64,000 nucleotides of DNA from Mesorhizobium sp. B2-1-1 (GTDB lineage Bacteria; Pseudomonadota; Alphaproteobacteria; Rhizobiales; Rhizobiaceae): contig NZ_CP083954.1 of assembly GCF_006442975.2 (NCBI RefSeq), positions 62,001-126,000 on the forward strand. Direction: 5' to 3'. The notes under the pieces were generated by a model that worked only from the letters and a program-made list of their open reading frames with translations, was not told where the DNA came from and made no database searches. The position numbers were made by a program, and so were the translations under genes. Shown here one piece after another: positions 18,762 through 26,890 of this stretch (its first letter is position 1; every line of letters starts with the position of its first letter).

Positions 18762-19949
18762 TCAAGGCTCGACGGAGACGCGGATCTCGTAAATGTTGAC
18801 CGCCTTGCCCTGCTTGTCGAAATCGGAGTTGATGGCGATCGTTCCGGCCGAGCCGGGCCGCTTGTCGGGGAATTTCACGTCGAAGAGATATTCGTTGCGC
18901 TGCTGGCCGACCGCATAGCGTTTGCGGCCGCAATCACCAAGCTCGCCGAAATTGCAGTCGACCGAGATCTGCGTGTCCTTGCCGTCCTCGGCGCGGGCGA
19001 CGATATCGAACACGGCGTGCTTGCCGGCGAGCTTCTCCAGCACGCCTTGCCCGACATCGAAGCTGATCGCCGAACCGGAAGCGCCGGACTGGATGCGCAG
19101 GAATGGCCCGGAATCGTCCTTCATCGTTTCCGCCTTGGCGTCCGACGGAGCGCTGACATGCGCCGGGTCGGTGGGCGAAAACACGTTGATCCAGTTGCGC
19201 GCCTGATCGGCAGCGCCGGGCTTTTCCGGCCCGGTCTCGCCATCCGCCGGCGTGAAATCGTCGTCCTCGACGGTCGGCGGCGCTTCGGGCGGCGCGGTGT
19301 CGAGCTGAGCCTGGGTCTTGAAGACGCCGGTCTGCATGGCGAAAAACAGGCCGATGCCGACCGCGGCGAGCAGCGTCACGGTGAGGAAGATGGCGGTCAG
19401 CGGCAGGCGCCGGCCCCTGATGCGCCTCTCGTCGCGATCGGGCGCCACTTCAGCCGTGGCTTCGGACGAAGCGGGAGCCGACATGTCGATGGACGGCACG
19501 CCGGAAAGGGTCGCGTCGGGCATGATGTCTGGAACGACCGGCAAGACGCGCGAGCGCGGGGCATCGGCAGCCGGCTGTGCAGGCTCGTCGACGGAAACTG
19601 CGGGCGGCGCCGCGCTCTCGCCGGTTGCGGCGGGTGCAGCCGGGCTCGCCGGAAGCTCGACCGCCGGTGCATCGGACTCAGCCTGGGGAGCGACATCCGG
19701 CACCGCCGGCAGGAATTCGGATTCGATTTCGGTGATCTTGGCCTGTATCGCCTTGCGGCGCTTGATGGCGACTTCCACCGTCACGCCGGGATTGGCCTGG
19801 AGCGCGCGGTCGAGCGCGGCGAAAGCCGAGCGATAGACCTTTTCGCGGTATGCGCGGTCCTCGGCATTGCCTCTTTCGAGGGCGTTCCGGATCGCTTTTT
19901 CGATTGCGTCCAAGCGAGATCCCTCTGTGCGTTGCCCAAACCTCGCCAT
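18762..19949 (-). CDS. Single-pass membrane protein of unknown function
   Basis: A 395-residue protein starting MARFGQRTEGSRLDAIEKAI. The first 75 residues look helical (AIRNALERGNAEDRAYREK). Residues about 80-175 are Ala/Pro/Glu/Ser-rich and probably disordered. A single membrane helix (TAIFLTVTLLAAVGIGLFF) lies near 185-205, and about 190 residues follow, presumably periplasmic, with motifs such as SAISFDVGQGVLEKLAGKHA and GELGDCGRKRY. This layout (cytoplasmic helical end, disordered linker, one helix, external beta-rich domain) is typical of rhizobial cell-envelope proteins, but I do not recognise the family. It converges with the ligase gene. Confidence 0.75.
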   Translation of the reverse strand: MARFGQRTEGSRLDAIEKAIRNALERGNAEDRAYREKVYRSAFAALDRALQANPGVTVEVAIKRRKAIQAKITEIESEFLPAVPDVAPQAESDAPAVELPASPAAPAATGESAAPPAVSVDEPAQPAADAPRSRVLPVVPDIMPDATLSGVPSIDMSAPASSEATAEVAPDRDERRIRGRRLPLTAIFLTVTLLAAVGIGLFFAMQTGVFKTQAQLDTAPPEAPPTVEDDDFTPADGETGPEKPGAADQARNWINVFSPTDPAHVSAPSDAKAETMKDDSGPFLRIQSGASGSAISFDVGQGVLEKLAGKHAVFDIVARAEDGKDTQISVDCNFGELGDCGRKRYAVGQQRNEYLFDVKFPDKRPGSAGTIAINSDFDKQGKAVNIYEIRVSVEP

Positions 19950-20276
19950 GATCGTTAGCCGCAGCCGACCAATCAATCAACGGGCGAGCGTCCGCATTCT
20001 GCCTCGTTGGAGTGTCCAAAGTCCATCTTGGCGGTATTCCGGCAACGAAATCAACATGCTTCATTGATCTTTGCCGGCAGGGAGGCACGGGGCCAGGCGC
20101 AATGTCCCGGCCGATCGGTAAGGGCGTGGCAGCCGGCTTTGTCGGCGATGCGTCGGGGCGGAACGACGCGCAACACGAATTGCCGGGCCGCATCCTGAAT
20201 TCGCGATCGCCCATCTTGAATTCGCCGTCGGTTGAGTCTATCACCCAGCCCATCTTGGAGGCCTAACGCTTCCCGG
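19950..20276. other. Intergenic stretch before tRNA-Thr
   Basis: About 330 bases between the divergent membrane-protein gene and tRNA-Thr. Open frames here are short and lack family similarity or good start signals. It should hold the promoters of both neighbours. I could not single out a convincing -35/-10 pair. Confidence 0.5.
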
Positions 20277-20352
20277 GCCGCTTTAGCTCAGTTGGTAGAG
20301 CACATCATTCGTAATGATGGGGTCGCGTGTTCGAGTCACGCAAGCGGCACCA
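20277..20352 (+). tRNA. tRNA-Thr (CGT)
   Basis: A complete cloverleaf: acceptor GCCGCTT pairs with AAGCGGC, the D arm is GCTCAGTTGGTAGAGC, the anticodon stem CATCA/TGATG presents loop TTCGTAA with anticodon CGT at 20310-20312, and the T arm contains GTTCGAGTC. The discriminator is A and the CCA end is encoded. The CGT anticodon reads ACG (Thr). Confidence 0.97.
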
Positions 20353-20379
20353 CTTCCCCAGCCACTGCTGCCGTTGCCA

Positions 20380-21078
20380 TCATGGCATCTGCCCCTGCCA
20401 CAAGGGTAATCCACTTTCGGCAGCGAAGTCTTTGTCCTCCGCGTAGATCGGTTCGCCTCTTCTCACCACCCGCCGAAGCAGGGCCGCATCTTCGTTGGCG
20501 TGATATCGAAAGGCGTTTCGGGTGTCGTATCCGTGCCCGGCCTGGGACAGGGAAAACCCGCTGACGACGACAGGGGCAAAGCCGGCGAAACGCGCCAGTA
20601 TGATCGCGAAGGCTCCAGTGGAGATCTTCCGGTGCCAGCCGCGGAACATATGATATTTGCCGCTAAGCTGCCAGACGACGTTGGCAAGCTGCCATTTGGT
20701 AAGCGCCTGCAAGGTCTCATAATGATAGTCGAAGGTGCGACAACCGGCTTTCAGCTTGTCCTCGACATCAGGCCAAACCGGGATGATCAGGTGCTTTGCC
20801 TGCCGTCCTCTCAACAAATCACGCTTGTAGAAATCCTGTTCGCTGGCGTCGACAAAAATGCCGCGGCGGATCACGGCAATATCGGGAACGGGGAGGCCGA
20901 CGGTTTCCGCCAAAAGCTGGGAAGCATTGACGGTCACAAGTGCCCAATCGGCATCATGTCCCTGCGGGAGGCGAAAATTCGGCGCCGAGCCCATCACCAA
21001 GGCGGGACCCGTGGCCCTGGGCAGGCGAAGAATTGGCTTTGAGAAGGCTGGCAAGAGATCCGAAAGCGGAGTTTTCAT
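20380..21078 (-). CDS. Protein of unknown function in a sugar-transferase-type cluster (copy A)
   Basis: A 232-residue protein with a Rossmann-like beginning ALVMGSAPNF followed by WALVTVNASQ, and the ending SGLPLWQGQ. The same pattern (LVVGSAP, FTVNGSQ, LGLPLWTGQ) occurs in the protein at 22073-22894, so the two are paralogues. The opening resembles sialyltransferase-like/DUF115-type folds, which is only a structural hint. No signal peptide or membrane segment is seen. Its start overlaps the stop of the GT8-like gene by four bases (ATGA), so they form an operon, probably for decorating a surface polysaccharide. Confidence 0.65.
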   Translation of the reverse strand: MKTPLSDLLPAFSKPILRLPRATGPALVMGSAPNFRLPQGHDADWALVTVNASQLLAETVGLPVPDIAVIRRGIFVDASEQDFYKRDLLRGRQAKHLIIPVWPDVEDKLKAGCRTFDYHYETLQALTKWQLANVVWQLSGKYHMFRGWHRKISTGAFAIILARFAGFAPVVVSGFSLSQAGHGYDTRNAFRYHANEDAALLRRVVRRGEPIYAEDKDFAAESGLPLWQGQMP

Positions 21079-21821
21079 CCGGGAATCTGAACCGCCTGTT
21101 CCTCAAACGCGCGCAGGATGCTCTCTTCCCGGCTCCACAATTCGTCCCATTGCGTGGTGCCGGACCAACCCGCAAACCAAGGGCCGCCGAGCGTATAATG
21201 CGCCAGCGAGACATCGGCGGGATCGAGTTCGGAAGCCGAAGCCCCGACGAGGTAGTTCCACGCCAGGGGCAATTCGCCGATCTCATGGTCCTCAAGCCAT
21301 TTGAAGGCGTGGAGGTCACGTCCGGGCCACGTATTGAGCATCTCCTTGGTCAGCCGCTTGTTGGCGGGATGATCCAGATTCCATAAAACGACCGACGACC
21401 AGTTCTTGCGGCGATAGAACGTCTGCGTTTGTCCGTCCATCTTGACCGCTTCGGATTCGCGTTGCTGGTGCTTGACCGCCATGATCGCGTAGGAAGGATC
21501 GAGCAGATCGAGCAGTTTGACCGGATCCTTCAGAAACAGGACGTCGCAATCGCAGAACATGGCCCAGCCGCTTTGCCCCATGAACGGAACGGCAAAGCGC
21601 GATATGGCAAACTCGGTCGCCATCGGCGCCTCGGAAATCGGGCACCAGAGCTTACCGTCACGTACTTCCATCGGTCGCGTCATGATTCCTTGGGCTACAA
21701 GGTCCTTGAGCACGAGCGGCTGTATCTGCAACGGGGTGCTTGTCCGCCGATAGGCGCTCCATCGCGCCACGTCTAGAACTCGGGATTCGCGCGGATCATA
21801 GCCAATGTAGATTGGTATCAT
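21075..21821 (-). CDS. GT8-like glycosyltransferase
   Basis: A 248-residue protein beginning MIPIYIGYDPRES, a common start of GT-A-fold transferases that use nucleotide sugars. The metal-binding DxD motif is present as CDCDVLFLKD near residue 88. Further marks are the VLWNLDHPANKRLT region and WNYLVG near residue 190. It should transfer a sugar to a surface or secreted acceptor, but donor and acceptor cannot be read from the sequence. It is translationally coupled to the downstream gene of unknown function. Confidence 0.75.
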   Translation of the reverse strand: MIPIYIGYDPRESRVLDVARWSAYRRTSTPLQIQPLVLKDLVAQGIMTRPMEVRDGKLWCPISEAPMATEFAISRFAVPFMGQSGWAMFCDCDVLFLKDPVKLLDLLDPSYAIMAVKHQQRESEAVKMDGQTQTFYRRKNWSSVVLWNLDHPANKRLTKEMLNTWPGRDLHAFKWLEDHEIGELPLAWNYLVGASASELDPADVSLAHYTLGGPWFAGWSGTTQWDELWSREESILRAFEEQAVQIPG

Positions 21822-22072
21822 GTGGCAGTTCTGTAATCTGATGTGAATTTAGACGAATCTAGCATGGCAGCACTGCACGCGGAAGACCAGAAGCACATTC
21901 GCAATGCCGTGTGTCCGGGTTGCCACGAGCGTTTCATCTCTGAAGGTGTCGATGGTGTTTTTGCGCGACAAGAGCCAAGCAACCGGCATCGCGCCTCTTG
22001 ACGACGGACCTGTCGAGCGGGTCGTCGCACTCACATTTGAGACAGCTCACCAGCAAGCCACATCGACCGTTG

Positions 22073-22894
22073 TTATTGGACCTCACATCTCCTGGCCTGG
22101 CCCGTCCAGAGTGGCAGACCGAGCGAGTCCGCCACGTGCGGATCGCTCGTATAAAGGGGGAAACCGAGCGCCAACAGCGCCAGCAGGGTGGCACGGTCGG
22201 AACCGACGTGCATCCGGTCGATGTTCAGTTTGTTGTACACATGGCCGTGCGAACCTGGGTCAATACCCGTGATGATCACGGCCGGCGCGCCGTTATGCAA
22301 GGCGTAAAGGACCGCCGTGATCCCGGTCGAGAACTTCTCCTCCAGATGCATCTCGAAATTGGGCACACCCATCACTGCTTCGTAGAGCGCCATGCGCTGG
22401 TGACGGGTCATCGTGCGCAGGTCGCGACAGCGGTAGTTGAAGGCCGCGATGTTGCAGCGCAATTCCTCCATCGTGCGGTGTGCACGCACAATCCAGAGCA
22501 GATCGGTCTCCTGGCCGGTCAAGACGGCGCGCACGGCCACAGCGTTGGGCTTGGTCGCGTCAAGTTGGTTGACGTAAAGAAATGTCGCGTCAGGAGTACC
22601 CATCCCCCAGCGGGCAGTCACGGTCTGCGAGCCATTCACGGTAAAGAGTGTGAAAGCATCGCGCTGAAAACCCACCGGCGGGTTCGAGACCGGCGCGGAG
22701 CCCACGACGAGGACCGGCTTTGTAAGCGGCACAGGGTGCCGTGGCGCCTGGGGGTGCAGCAGGCGATATAACAGTTTCCGCTTAACCACGAGAAGCGGGT
22801 GATCGAACAAGCGCTTGCGCAGCGGCTTCTGTGCATCGGGATTCGCTGCGCTATGCTCTGCAATCTCCAGAGCGATCCCCTTGGCCTTCGCCAA
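22073..22894 (-). CDS. Protein of unknown function in a sugar-transferase-type cluster (copy B)
   Basis: A 273-residue paralogue of the protein at 20380-21078, with about 45 additional N-terminal residues (KPLRKRLFDHPLLVVKRKLL). It shares LVVGSAP, FTVNGSQT, TGITAVLYALHNGAPAVIITG and the final LGLPLWTGQ block. The start is TTG with a strong AGGAGG six bases upstream. A 250-base gap separates it from the GT8-like gene. A sugar-transfer role is inferred only from the neighbourhood and the nucleotide-sugar-like fold. The protein could equally be a non-catalytic relative. Confidence 0.65.
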   Translation of the reverse strand: MAKAKGIALEIAEHSAANPDAQKPLRKRLFDHPLLVVKRKLLYRLLHPQAPRHPVPLTKPVLVVGSAPVSNPPVGFQRDAFTLFTVNGSQTVTARWGMGTPDATFLYVNQLDATKPNAVAVRAVLTGQETDLLWIVRAHRTMEELRCNIAAFNYRCRDLRTMTRHQRMALYEAVMGVPNFEMHLEEKFSTGITAVLYALHNGAPAVIITGIDPGSHGHVYNKLNIDRMHVGSDRATLLALLALGFPLYTSDPHVADSLGLPLWTGQARRCEVQ

Positions 22895-23437
22895 ACCGGC
22901 CTCCTCTCAATGCTTTCCCGGGCATGTACTCCCCCCTGCCAGCCGGCGTTGATCAGCGGCTTGATCGTTGGGGCAGGCAGCAACCATAACGTGACGAATC
23001 ATTTCCTCTGGCGCTCTGATGGGAACCCTTCGCTTTTCCCCAAGCGCTTCAAGCCTCTCTCACTCAATGTCGCAACTCTACTGTATTCGGCACGAGACTG
23101 CATGCGGGTTGCTGTTGTTTGTTGCTTCTGATCACGGTTCGATAGAACTCCGTCCGAAACTCATGGTGCCAGATCGGCAGCATCGCCGAAGCGATAGCCG
23201 CGCTCAATACTCAGCAGAGGATCAATCTCCACCAGCCGAACAGGAATTTCAACATCCAATTTCGACAACAAACGGCAAGACACATTGCTGCAACTGCGAC
23301 CGAATCTGCAACTGCGACCGAGACCCGACCTCAAAACGCCGCCTGGCACTGTGGATCGCGATGCTGGCCGAATGCATCCGCCATTGTCGAGACCGAGGTT
23401 TGATGTGAAACTCCCGGCGTCAGCATGGGAGGTCAAA
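22895..23437. other. Gene-poor stretch with a possible degraded coding remnant
   Basis: No intact gene is seen in these 540 bases. On the minus strand, 23161-23290 encodes coding-like text (KLDVEIPVRLVEIDPLL, then YRFGDAADLAP) that ends at a stop. Shifting frame by one base lets it continue as HEFRTEFYRTVIRSNKQQQ down to about 23105. This looks like the frameshifted end of a lost gene, but I cannot name the family. Confidence 0.35.
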
Positions 23438-23626
23438 ATGCCCAACAGTTTCAAGACCGGAGACGTCGTCAAGCTGAAGTCCGGAGGCCCGAAGATGACG
23501 ATAAGCGACGGTGCCGCCTCCGGCACATATATGTGCCATTGGTTCAACCGCGAGGGCGATGTATGGACCCCGCAGCATGCCGGCTTCAAGCCGGACCAGC
23601 TGGTGGTGGCGGACCAATCGACATAG
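23438..23626 (+). CDS. YodC-like DUF2158 small protein
   Basis: A 62-residue protein starting MPNSFKTGDVVKLKSGGPKM, the beginning of the YodC/DUF2158 family, with the typical CHWFNREGDVW core and a PDQLV ending. A GGGAGG ribosome site lies 6 bases before the ATG. The open frame upstream is not family-like. The function of the family is unknown; the fold is a small beta barrel. The final stop lies inside the start of the palindromic repeat that follows. Confidence 0.8.
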   Translation: MPNSFKTGDVVKLKSGGPKMTISDGAASGTYMCHWFNREGDVWTPQHAGFKPDQLVVADQST

Positions 23627-23750
23627 AGCGGTTCACCGCTTCGCGGAAGCGGCGAAACGCTCTATCTCTTTGTTTTTACGCAATTCCATAGGGAAGCGCT
23701 ACGCGCTTTTCCAGGGGAAACCGTACACACTTTTCTTGGAATTGCTCTAG
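23624..23750. repeat. Palindromic intergenic repeat element
   Basis: The element is bounded by TAGAGC and GCTCTA and has internal inverted parts: AGAGCG with CGCTCT in the left half, and CAATTCC with GGAATTG in the right half. A T-rich spacer (CTTTGTTTTTACG) sits between. I recall similar text as frequently repeated between genes in Mesorhizobium genomes. Only one copy is in this window, so repetition cannot be shown here. Confidence 0.5.
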
Positions 23751-23930
23751 TTCCTGCCCTTCGGCTGAAGGGTTCGAACATGGCGCAAGCAGCGCCCGAT
23801 CGGGCGCGTTGTTGCGGCATGCGCCTGCCGGCACAAAAGTCACCGACGGATTTCTACCGCCGCTGCGTTTAACGGGAGAAGCGTCGCCACGGCACAATGC
23901 CATGGCAGCGCGCTAACCGGAGACGCCAGC

Positions 23931-24374
23931 ATGATACGCCGTTCGATCCTTGCCGCTGCCTTGAGCCTGCTGACCGCCACGGCGTTCGCCCAGACGGCGA
24001 CACAGCCTCCGGCCGCGACGTCCCCTTCTGCACCGCCTCCCGCTGCCGCGCCAGCCGCGTCAAAGACCAGGCCCGACATCACGCTGGCCAAATTCCAGAA
24101 GCGGCGTGAGAAGGCGATCATGGCCGCCGACACGGATGGCGACGGCAAGATCAGCCTGCGGGAATGGGAGGCCCTCCAGGCAAAGCGCGGCACCAAGGGC
24201 GACCCGACACAGTCCTTCGCGCGCGCCGACTCGAACCATGACGGCTTCATCGACCGCGCCGAACTCGATGCCTTCTTCGCCGAGCGCTTCGCCAGGTTGG
24301 ACAAGAATGGCGACGGCGTTCTGAGCGTCGACGAAATGCCGGGCCACAAAACCGCTCCCAAGACGGAGCAATGA
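23931..24374 (+). CDS. Exported EF-hand calcium-binding protein
   Basis: A 147-residue protein with a Sec signal peptide (MIRRSILAAALSLLTATAFA), a Pro/Ala/Ser-rich linker to about residue 45 and three EF-hand loops: DTDGDGKISLREWE, DSNHDGFIDRAELD and DKNGDGVLSVDEM. It should bind calcium or a similar cation in the periplasm. It lies 45 bases upstream of the ECF sigma gene on the same strand, which suggests that it belongs to an envelope ion-sensing module. Confidence 0.85.
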   Translation: MIRRSILAAALSLLTATAFAQTATQPPAATSPSAPPPAAAPAASKTRPDITLAKFQKRREKAIMAADTDGDGKISLREWEALQAKRGTKGDPTQSFARADSNHDGFIDRAELDAFFAERFARLDKNGDGVLSVDEMPGHKTAPKTEQ

Positions 24375-24418
24375 ACGGGGGTAATGGCACGCGATGAGCA
24401 TCAGGGGTGCGCCAGCCG

Positions 24419-24961
24419 ATGAGCGCGGATCCGGACGAGGAGCTGGTTCGCCGTATCGGCGCCGGCGATCCGGCGGCCGTGCAAACGCTCGTCGCGCGCA
24501 AACTGCCGCGTATCCTGGCGCTTGCCGTGCGCATGCTGGGCGACGCGGCGGAAGCCGAGGATGTCGCGCAGGAGACCTTCGTCCGAATCTGGCGGCATGC
24601 CTCGGGCTGGCGGCGCGGCAATGCCCGCTTCGACACCTGGATCCACCGGGTGACGCTGAACCTTTGCTACGACCGGCTGCGCCGCCGCCGCGAATGGGTG
24701 ACAGACGATCTGCCGGAGGTGGTAGACCCGGCGCCGCTTCCGGATACCCAGCCGCGGGAAGACACGTGGCGCGTCGAACAGGCCTTGCGAGCCATCGCGC
24801 CGCGGCAGCGCGAAGCCATCATCCTGGTCTACTATCAGGACATGTCGAACATCGAGGCGGCCACGACCCTGGAGATCAGCGTCGATGCCCTGGAGAGCCT
24901 ACTTTCGCGCGGGCGCAGGGCGCTGCAGGCGATCCTGGCCAGGGACGGTGTCCATGAATGA
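24419..24961 (+). CDS. ECF-type RNA polymerase sigma factor
   Basis: A 180-residue sigma-70 family protein. Region 2 shows DAAEAEDVAQETFVRIWR (about residues 43-60), and region 4 shows LPRQREAIILVYYQDMSN-like text as APRQREAIILVYYQDMSNIE and ALESLLSRGRRAL. I chose ATG MSADPDEEL. A GTG four codons upstream is possible. It stands at the head of three short genes that look like its membrane control system, so it probably responds to a periplasmic metal or envelope signal. Promoter targets are not evident. Confidence 0.9.
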   Translation: MSADPDEELVRRIGAGDPAAVQTLVARKLPRILALAVRMLGDAAEAEDVAQETFVRIWRHASGWRRGNARFDTWIHRVTLNLCYDRLRRRREWVTDDLPEVVDPAPLPDTQPREDTWRVEQALRAIAPRQREAIILVYYQDMSNIEAATTLEISVDALESLLSRGRRALQAILARDGVHE

Positions 24962-25100
24962 GAACCGCGCCGCCATGAAAGCGCAGCGTTCGCGCCTTGC
25001 CGACACCGCCTGGCAGCCGGCTCCGATGATCGCAGCGCCGTGCGGGCACGCGATGCCAGCGGGCAAGGGGCCAACAGGCAAGGGAAAGACCGATGTCTGA
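24954..25100 (+). CDS. Possible small ORF coupled to the sigma gene
   Basis: A 48-codon frame (MNENRAAMKAQRSRL) begins 8 bases inside the end of the sigma gene, which suggests translational coupling, and ends shortly after the next start. Its composition (Ala, Pro, Lys, one Cys) gives no family. It may be real or merely an open spacer between the sigma gene and the next gene. Confidence 0.3.
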   Translation: MNENRAAMKAQRSRLADTAWQPAPMIAAPCGHAMPAGKGPTGKGKTDV

Positions 25101-25542
25101 CCGATCCAGGGACGCACCGACGATGGATGCCGAACGCTTTGCCGCGCTGGCGTCAGCCTATGGCGGCGACTTGCGGCGATGGCCACAGGCCGAACGCGCG
25201 GCGGGCAGCATCCTTGCCGCAAGCGACGCGGGCGCGGCCATTCTGAGGGATGCCGGCAAGCTCGACGCCCTGCTCGACAGCTATCGCGTCGAAGCGCCCG
25301 GCAAAGCGCTGCACGGCGGCATAGTGAGGGCTGCCGACGGTCATCTTGCCCAACGCTGGCGCCAGCGCTTGTGGTGGCTGGGGCTCGGACTTGCCGGCAT
25401 CGGCCTGGCCGGCGCGGTTGCCGGATCGGCTTTGGTGATCGTCGCCACGCCTGAGGTTCAGCCCGATCAGTATGTGCTGGACGCCAATACGACGGCGTTC
25501 GGCGATGCCGGTCCCGACGACACGATCGAGGAAAACCTATGA
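25093..25542 (+). CDS. Single-pass membrane protein, putative anti-sigma partner
   Basis: A 149-residue protein. The first 95 residues are cytoplasmic, with the motif AYGGDLRRWPQAER (about residues 22-35). A strong membrane helix WLGLGLAGIGLAGAVAGSALVIV follows at about 95-118, and then a short acidic tail. The position directly after an ECF sigma gene and the layout suggest an anti-sigma factor, but no zinc-binding HxxxCxxC motif is present. Its stop overlaps the next start (ATGA). Confidence 0.6.
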   Translation: MSDRSRDAPTMDAERFAALASAYGGDLRRWPQAERAAGSILAASDAGAAILRDAGKLDALLDSYRVEAPGKALHGGIVRAADGHLAQRWRQRLWWLGLGLAGIGLAGAVAGSALVIVATPEVQPDQYVLDANTTAFGDAGPDDTIEENL

Positions 25543-25988
25543 ACACGGGCCGCAAGCTCCTCATCGCGTCCGTGGCGCTGAACGTCTTCCTGGCCGGCGC
25601 CCTTGCCGGCGGCGCAGTCTGGCTGAGAAGTGGCAAGGCGGGCCAGGGCTATTCGCTGGAAGCGGTCGGAGGCCGGCTTCCGGACCAGGAACGCAGGATA
25701 TTCCGCAAGGCGTTGCGTGAGGTCCGGCGCGAATCCCGCCAAGTCATCCTCGACGGCCAGCAGGCCAGGCGCGAGGCCGCCGACCTGCTGCGGCAGCCCA
25801 CCCTCGACACGGCAGCCCTGACAGCCGCGCTCGAGCGGGCCCGCAACGCCGACGTCACCATGCGCATGCGGCTGGAGCAGCGCATCGTCGAGTTCGCCGC
25901 GGCAAGTTCGGCAGAGGATCGCGGCGTTCTGGCTGAGGGGCTGACAAGACGCGCCGGGTTGCCGCCGGCGCCAAAAAAATCGCCATAA
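25539..25988 (+). CDS. Periplasmic heavy-metal-sensor/resistance-like protein (CpxP/CnrX fold)
   Basis: A 149-residue protein with an N-terminal membrane anchor (LLIASVALNVFLAGALAGGAVW) and a long helical domain rich in Arg/Ala/Glu: RKALREVRRESRQVILDGQQ and ERARNADVTMRMRLEQ. The pattern fits the Metal_resist/CpxP-like family, whose members sense metals or misfolded protein in the periplasm. It is the last gene of the sigma cluster and is translationally coupled to the putative anti-sigma gene. Confidence 0.75.
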   Translation: MNTGRKLLIASVALNVFLAGALAGGAVWLRSGKAGQGYSLEAVGGRLPDQERRIFRKALREVRRESRQVILDGQQARREAADLLRQPTLDTAALTAALERARNADVTMRMRLEQRIVEFAAASSAEDRGVLAEGLTRRAGLPPAPKKSP

Positions 25989-26095
25989 GCACCGACGGAA
26001 TGCGCCGAAGCCGCCGTTTAAGGCAAGAAGGGCACACCTGCCGGACAGCTTGGTGCGAACAGGTTTTCAACTTCGAGACCATTTGGAGTATCGTC

Positions 26096-26392
26096 ATGAA
26101 CCGTCTGACACAATACGCGGCCGCCGCCGCGCTTGCCTTGACCGGAACGGCCGCGACCGTTGCGGCGGCATCCGCCACGCCGATGCTGGCCCAGCCAAGC
26201 GCCCCGGCGCTGATCGAGCATGTGGCATGGGGTTGCGGCCCCGGCTGGCATCCCAACCACTGGGGGCGCTGCGTGCCCAATCGGGGGGTTGTGTATCCGC
26301 GTTATTACCGGCCCGGCCCGGTCTTCCACGTCTGGCACCCCCATCCTGTCTGGCACCCACATCGGGTCTGGCACCGCTGGCGTCACTGGTAA
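26096..26392 (+). CDS. Small secreted GCG/CRPN-type His/Trp/Pro-rich protein
   Basis: A 98-residue protein with a signal peptide (AAAAALALTGTAATVAAASA) and the motif WGCGPGWHPNHWGRCVPN found in a family of small exported rhizobial proteins. The last 30 residues are made of WHPH-like repeats and end HRWRHW. The two Cys could form a disulphide and the His cluster could bind metal. Function is unknown. Placement after the metal-sensor-like gene fits a metal-related role, which is inference. Confidence 0.75.
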   Translation: MNRLTQYAAAAALALTGTAATVAAASATPMLAQPSAPALIEHVAWGCGPGWHPNHWGRCVPNRGVVYPRYYRPGPVFHVWHPHPVWHPHRVWHRWRHW

Positions 26393-26400
26393 GGGTGCGC

Positions 26401-26431
26401 GGGGGCCAGCCGCTTCACCGGCCTGGCCCCC
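26401..26431 (+). terminator. Hairpin, probable transcription end
   Basis: GGGGGCCAG pairs with CTGGCCCCC around a 13-base loop, 8 bases after the stop of the small secreted protein gene. No T run follows, so termination is likely but unproven. Confidence 0.45.
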
Positions 26432-26564
26432 TCGACCGCAGCAACCGATCCGACCTGAGCGCATCGCGCCGAAAACGGGTTCATGCGCCGCGCTGGGCCT
26501 GAACAAGGAGCTGACGTGGCTATCCCGGCCAAAGGCTCCATGCCGCCGGACGCCGCCCTGGTCG

Positions 26565-26795
26565 GTGGTGCTGCTCGCCGGCGGCGCGATCAAGGGCGGC
26601 CGCGTCATAGCCGACTGGCCGGGCCTGAAGCCGGCCCAGCTCTACGAGCAGCGCGACCTGGCGCCGACCAGCGATGTCAGGGCGGTGCTGAAAGGCCTGC
26701 TCGCCGACCAGTTCGGGCTTTCGGCGGCGGTGCTCGGCGACAAGGTGTTCCCGGAGTCCGCGGCGATGAAGCCGATGCGCGATCTGGTCGTCTGA
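26565..26795 (+). pseudogene. C-terminal remnant of a DUF1501 protein
   Basis: The plus strand encodes about 76 residues running from LLAGGAIKGGRVIADWPGL through AQLYEQRDLAPTSDVRAVL to LGDKVFPESAAMKPM, which is the tail of DUF1501 (secreted, sulfatase-fold-like) proteins of about 400 residues. Upstream sequence in this frame does not resemble the rest of the family and there is no start signal. The N-terminal 80 percent of the gene has been lost. The partner DUF1800 gene usually found with it is also absent. Confidence 0.65.
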
Positions 26796-26890
26796 ATTGC
26801 CGTTGCACACGGCGATTAAGGTTAAATTTACTATGGAATTGTTCGAAAGCTGCAAATGACACAAAGCTCCCCCCAAAGGAACGCACAGAC

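Noticed and set aside
20277..20352. tRNA-Thr as an integration (att) site
   Set aside because: I found no second copy of the tRNA 3' end and no integrase gene downstream, so an attachment site cannot be supported.
21822..22072. Short minus-strand frames between the two sugar-locus genes
   Set aside because: Two 60-70 codon frames overlap each other without similarity or clear ribosome sites, so neither was called as a gene.
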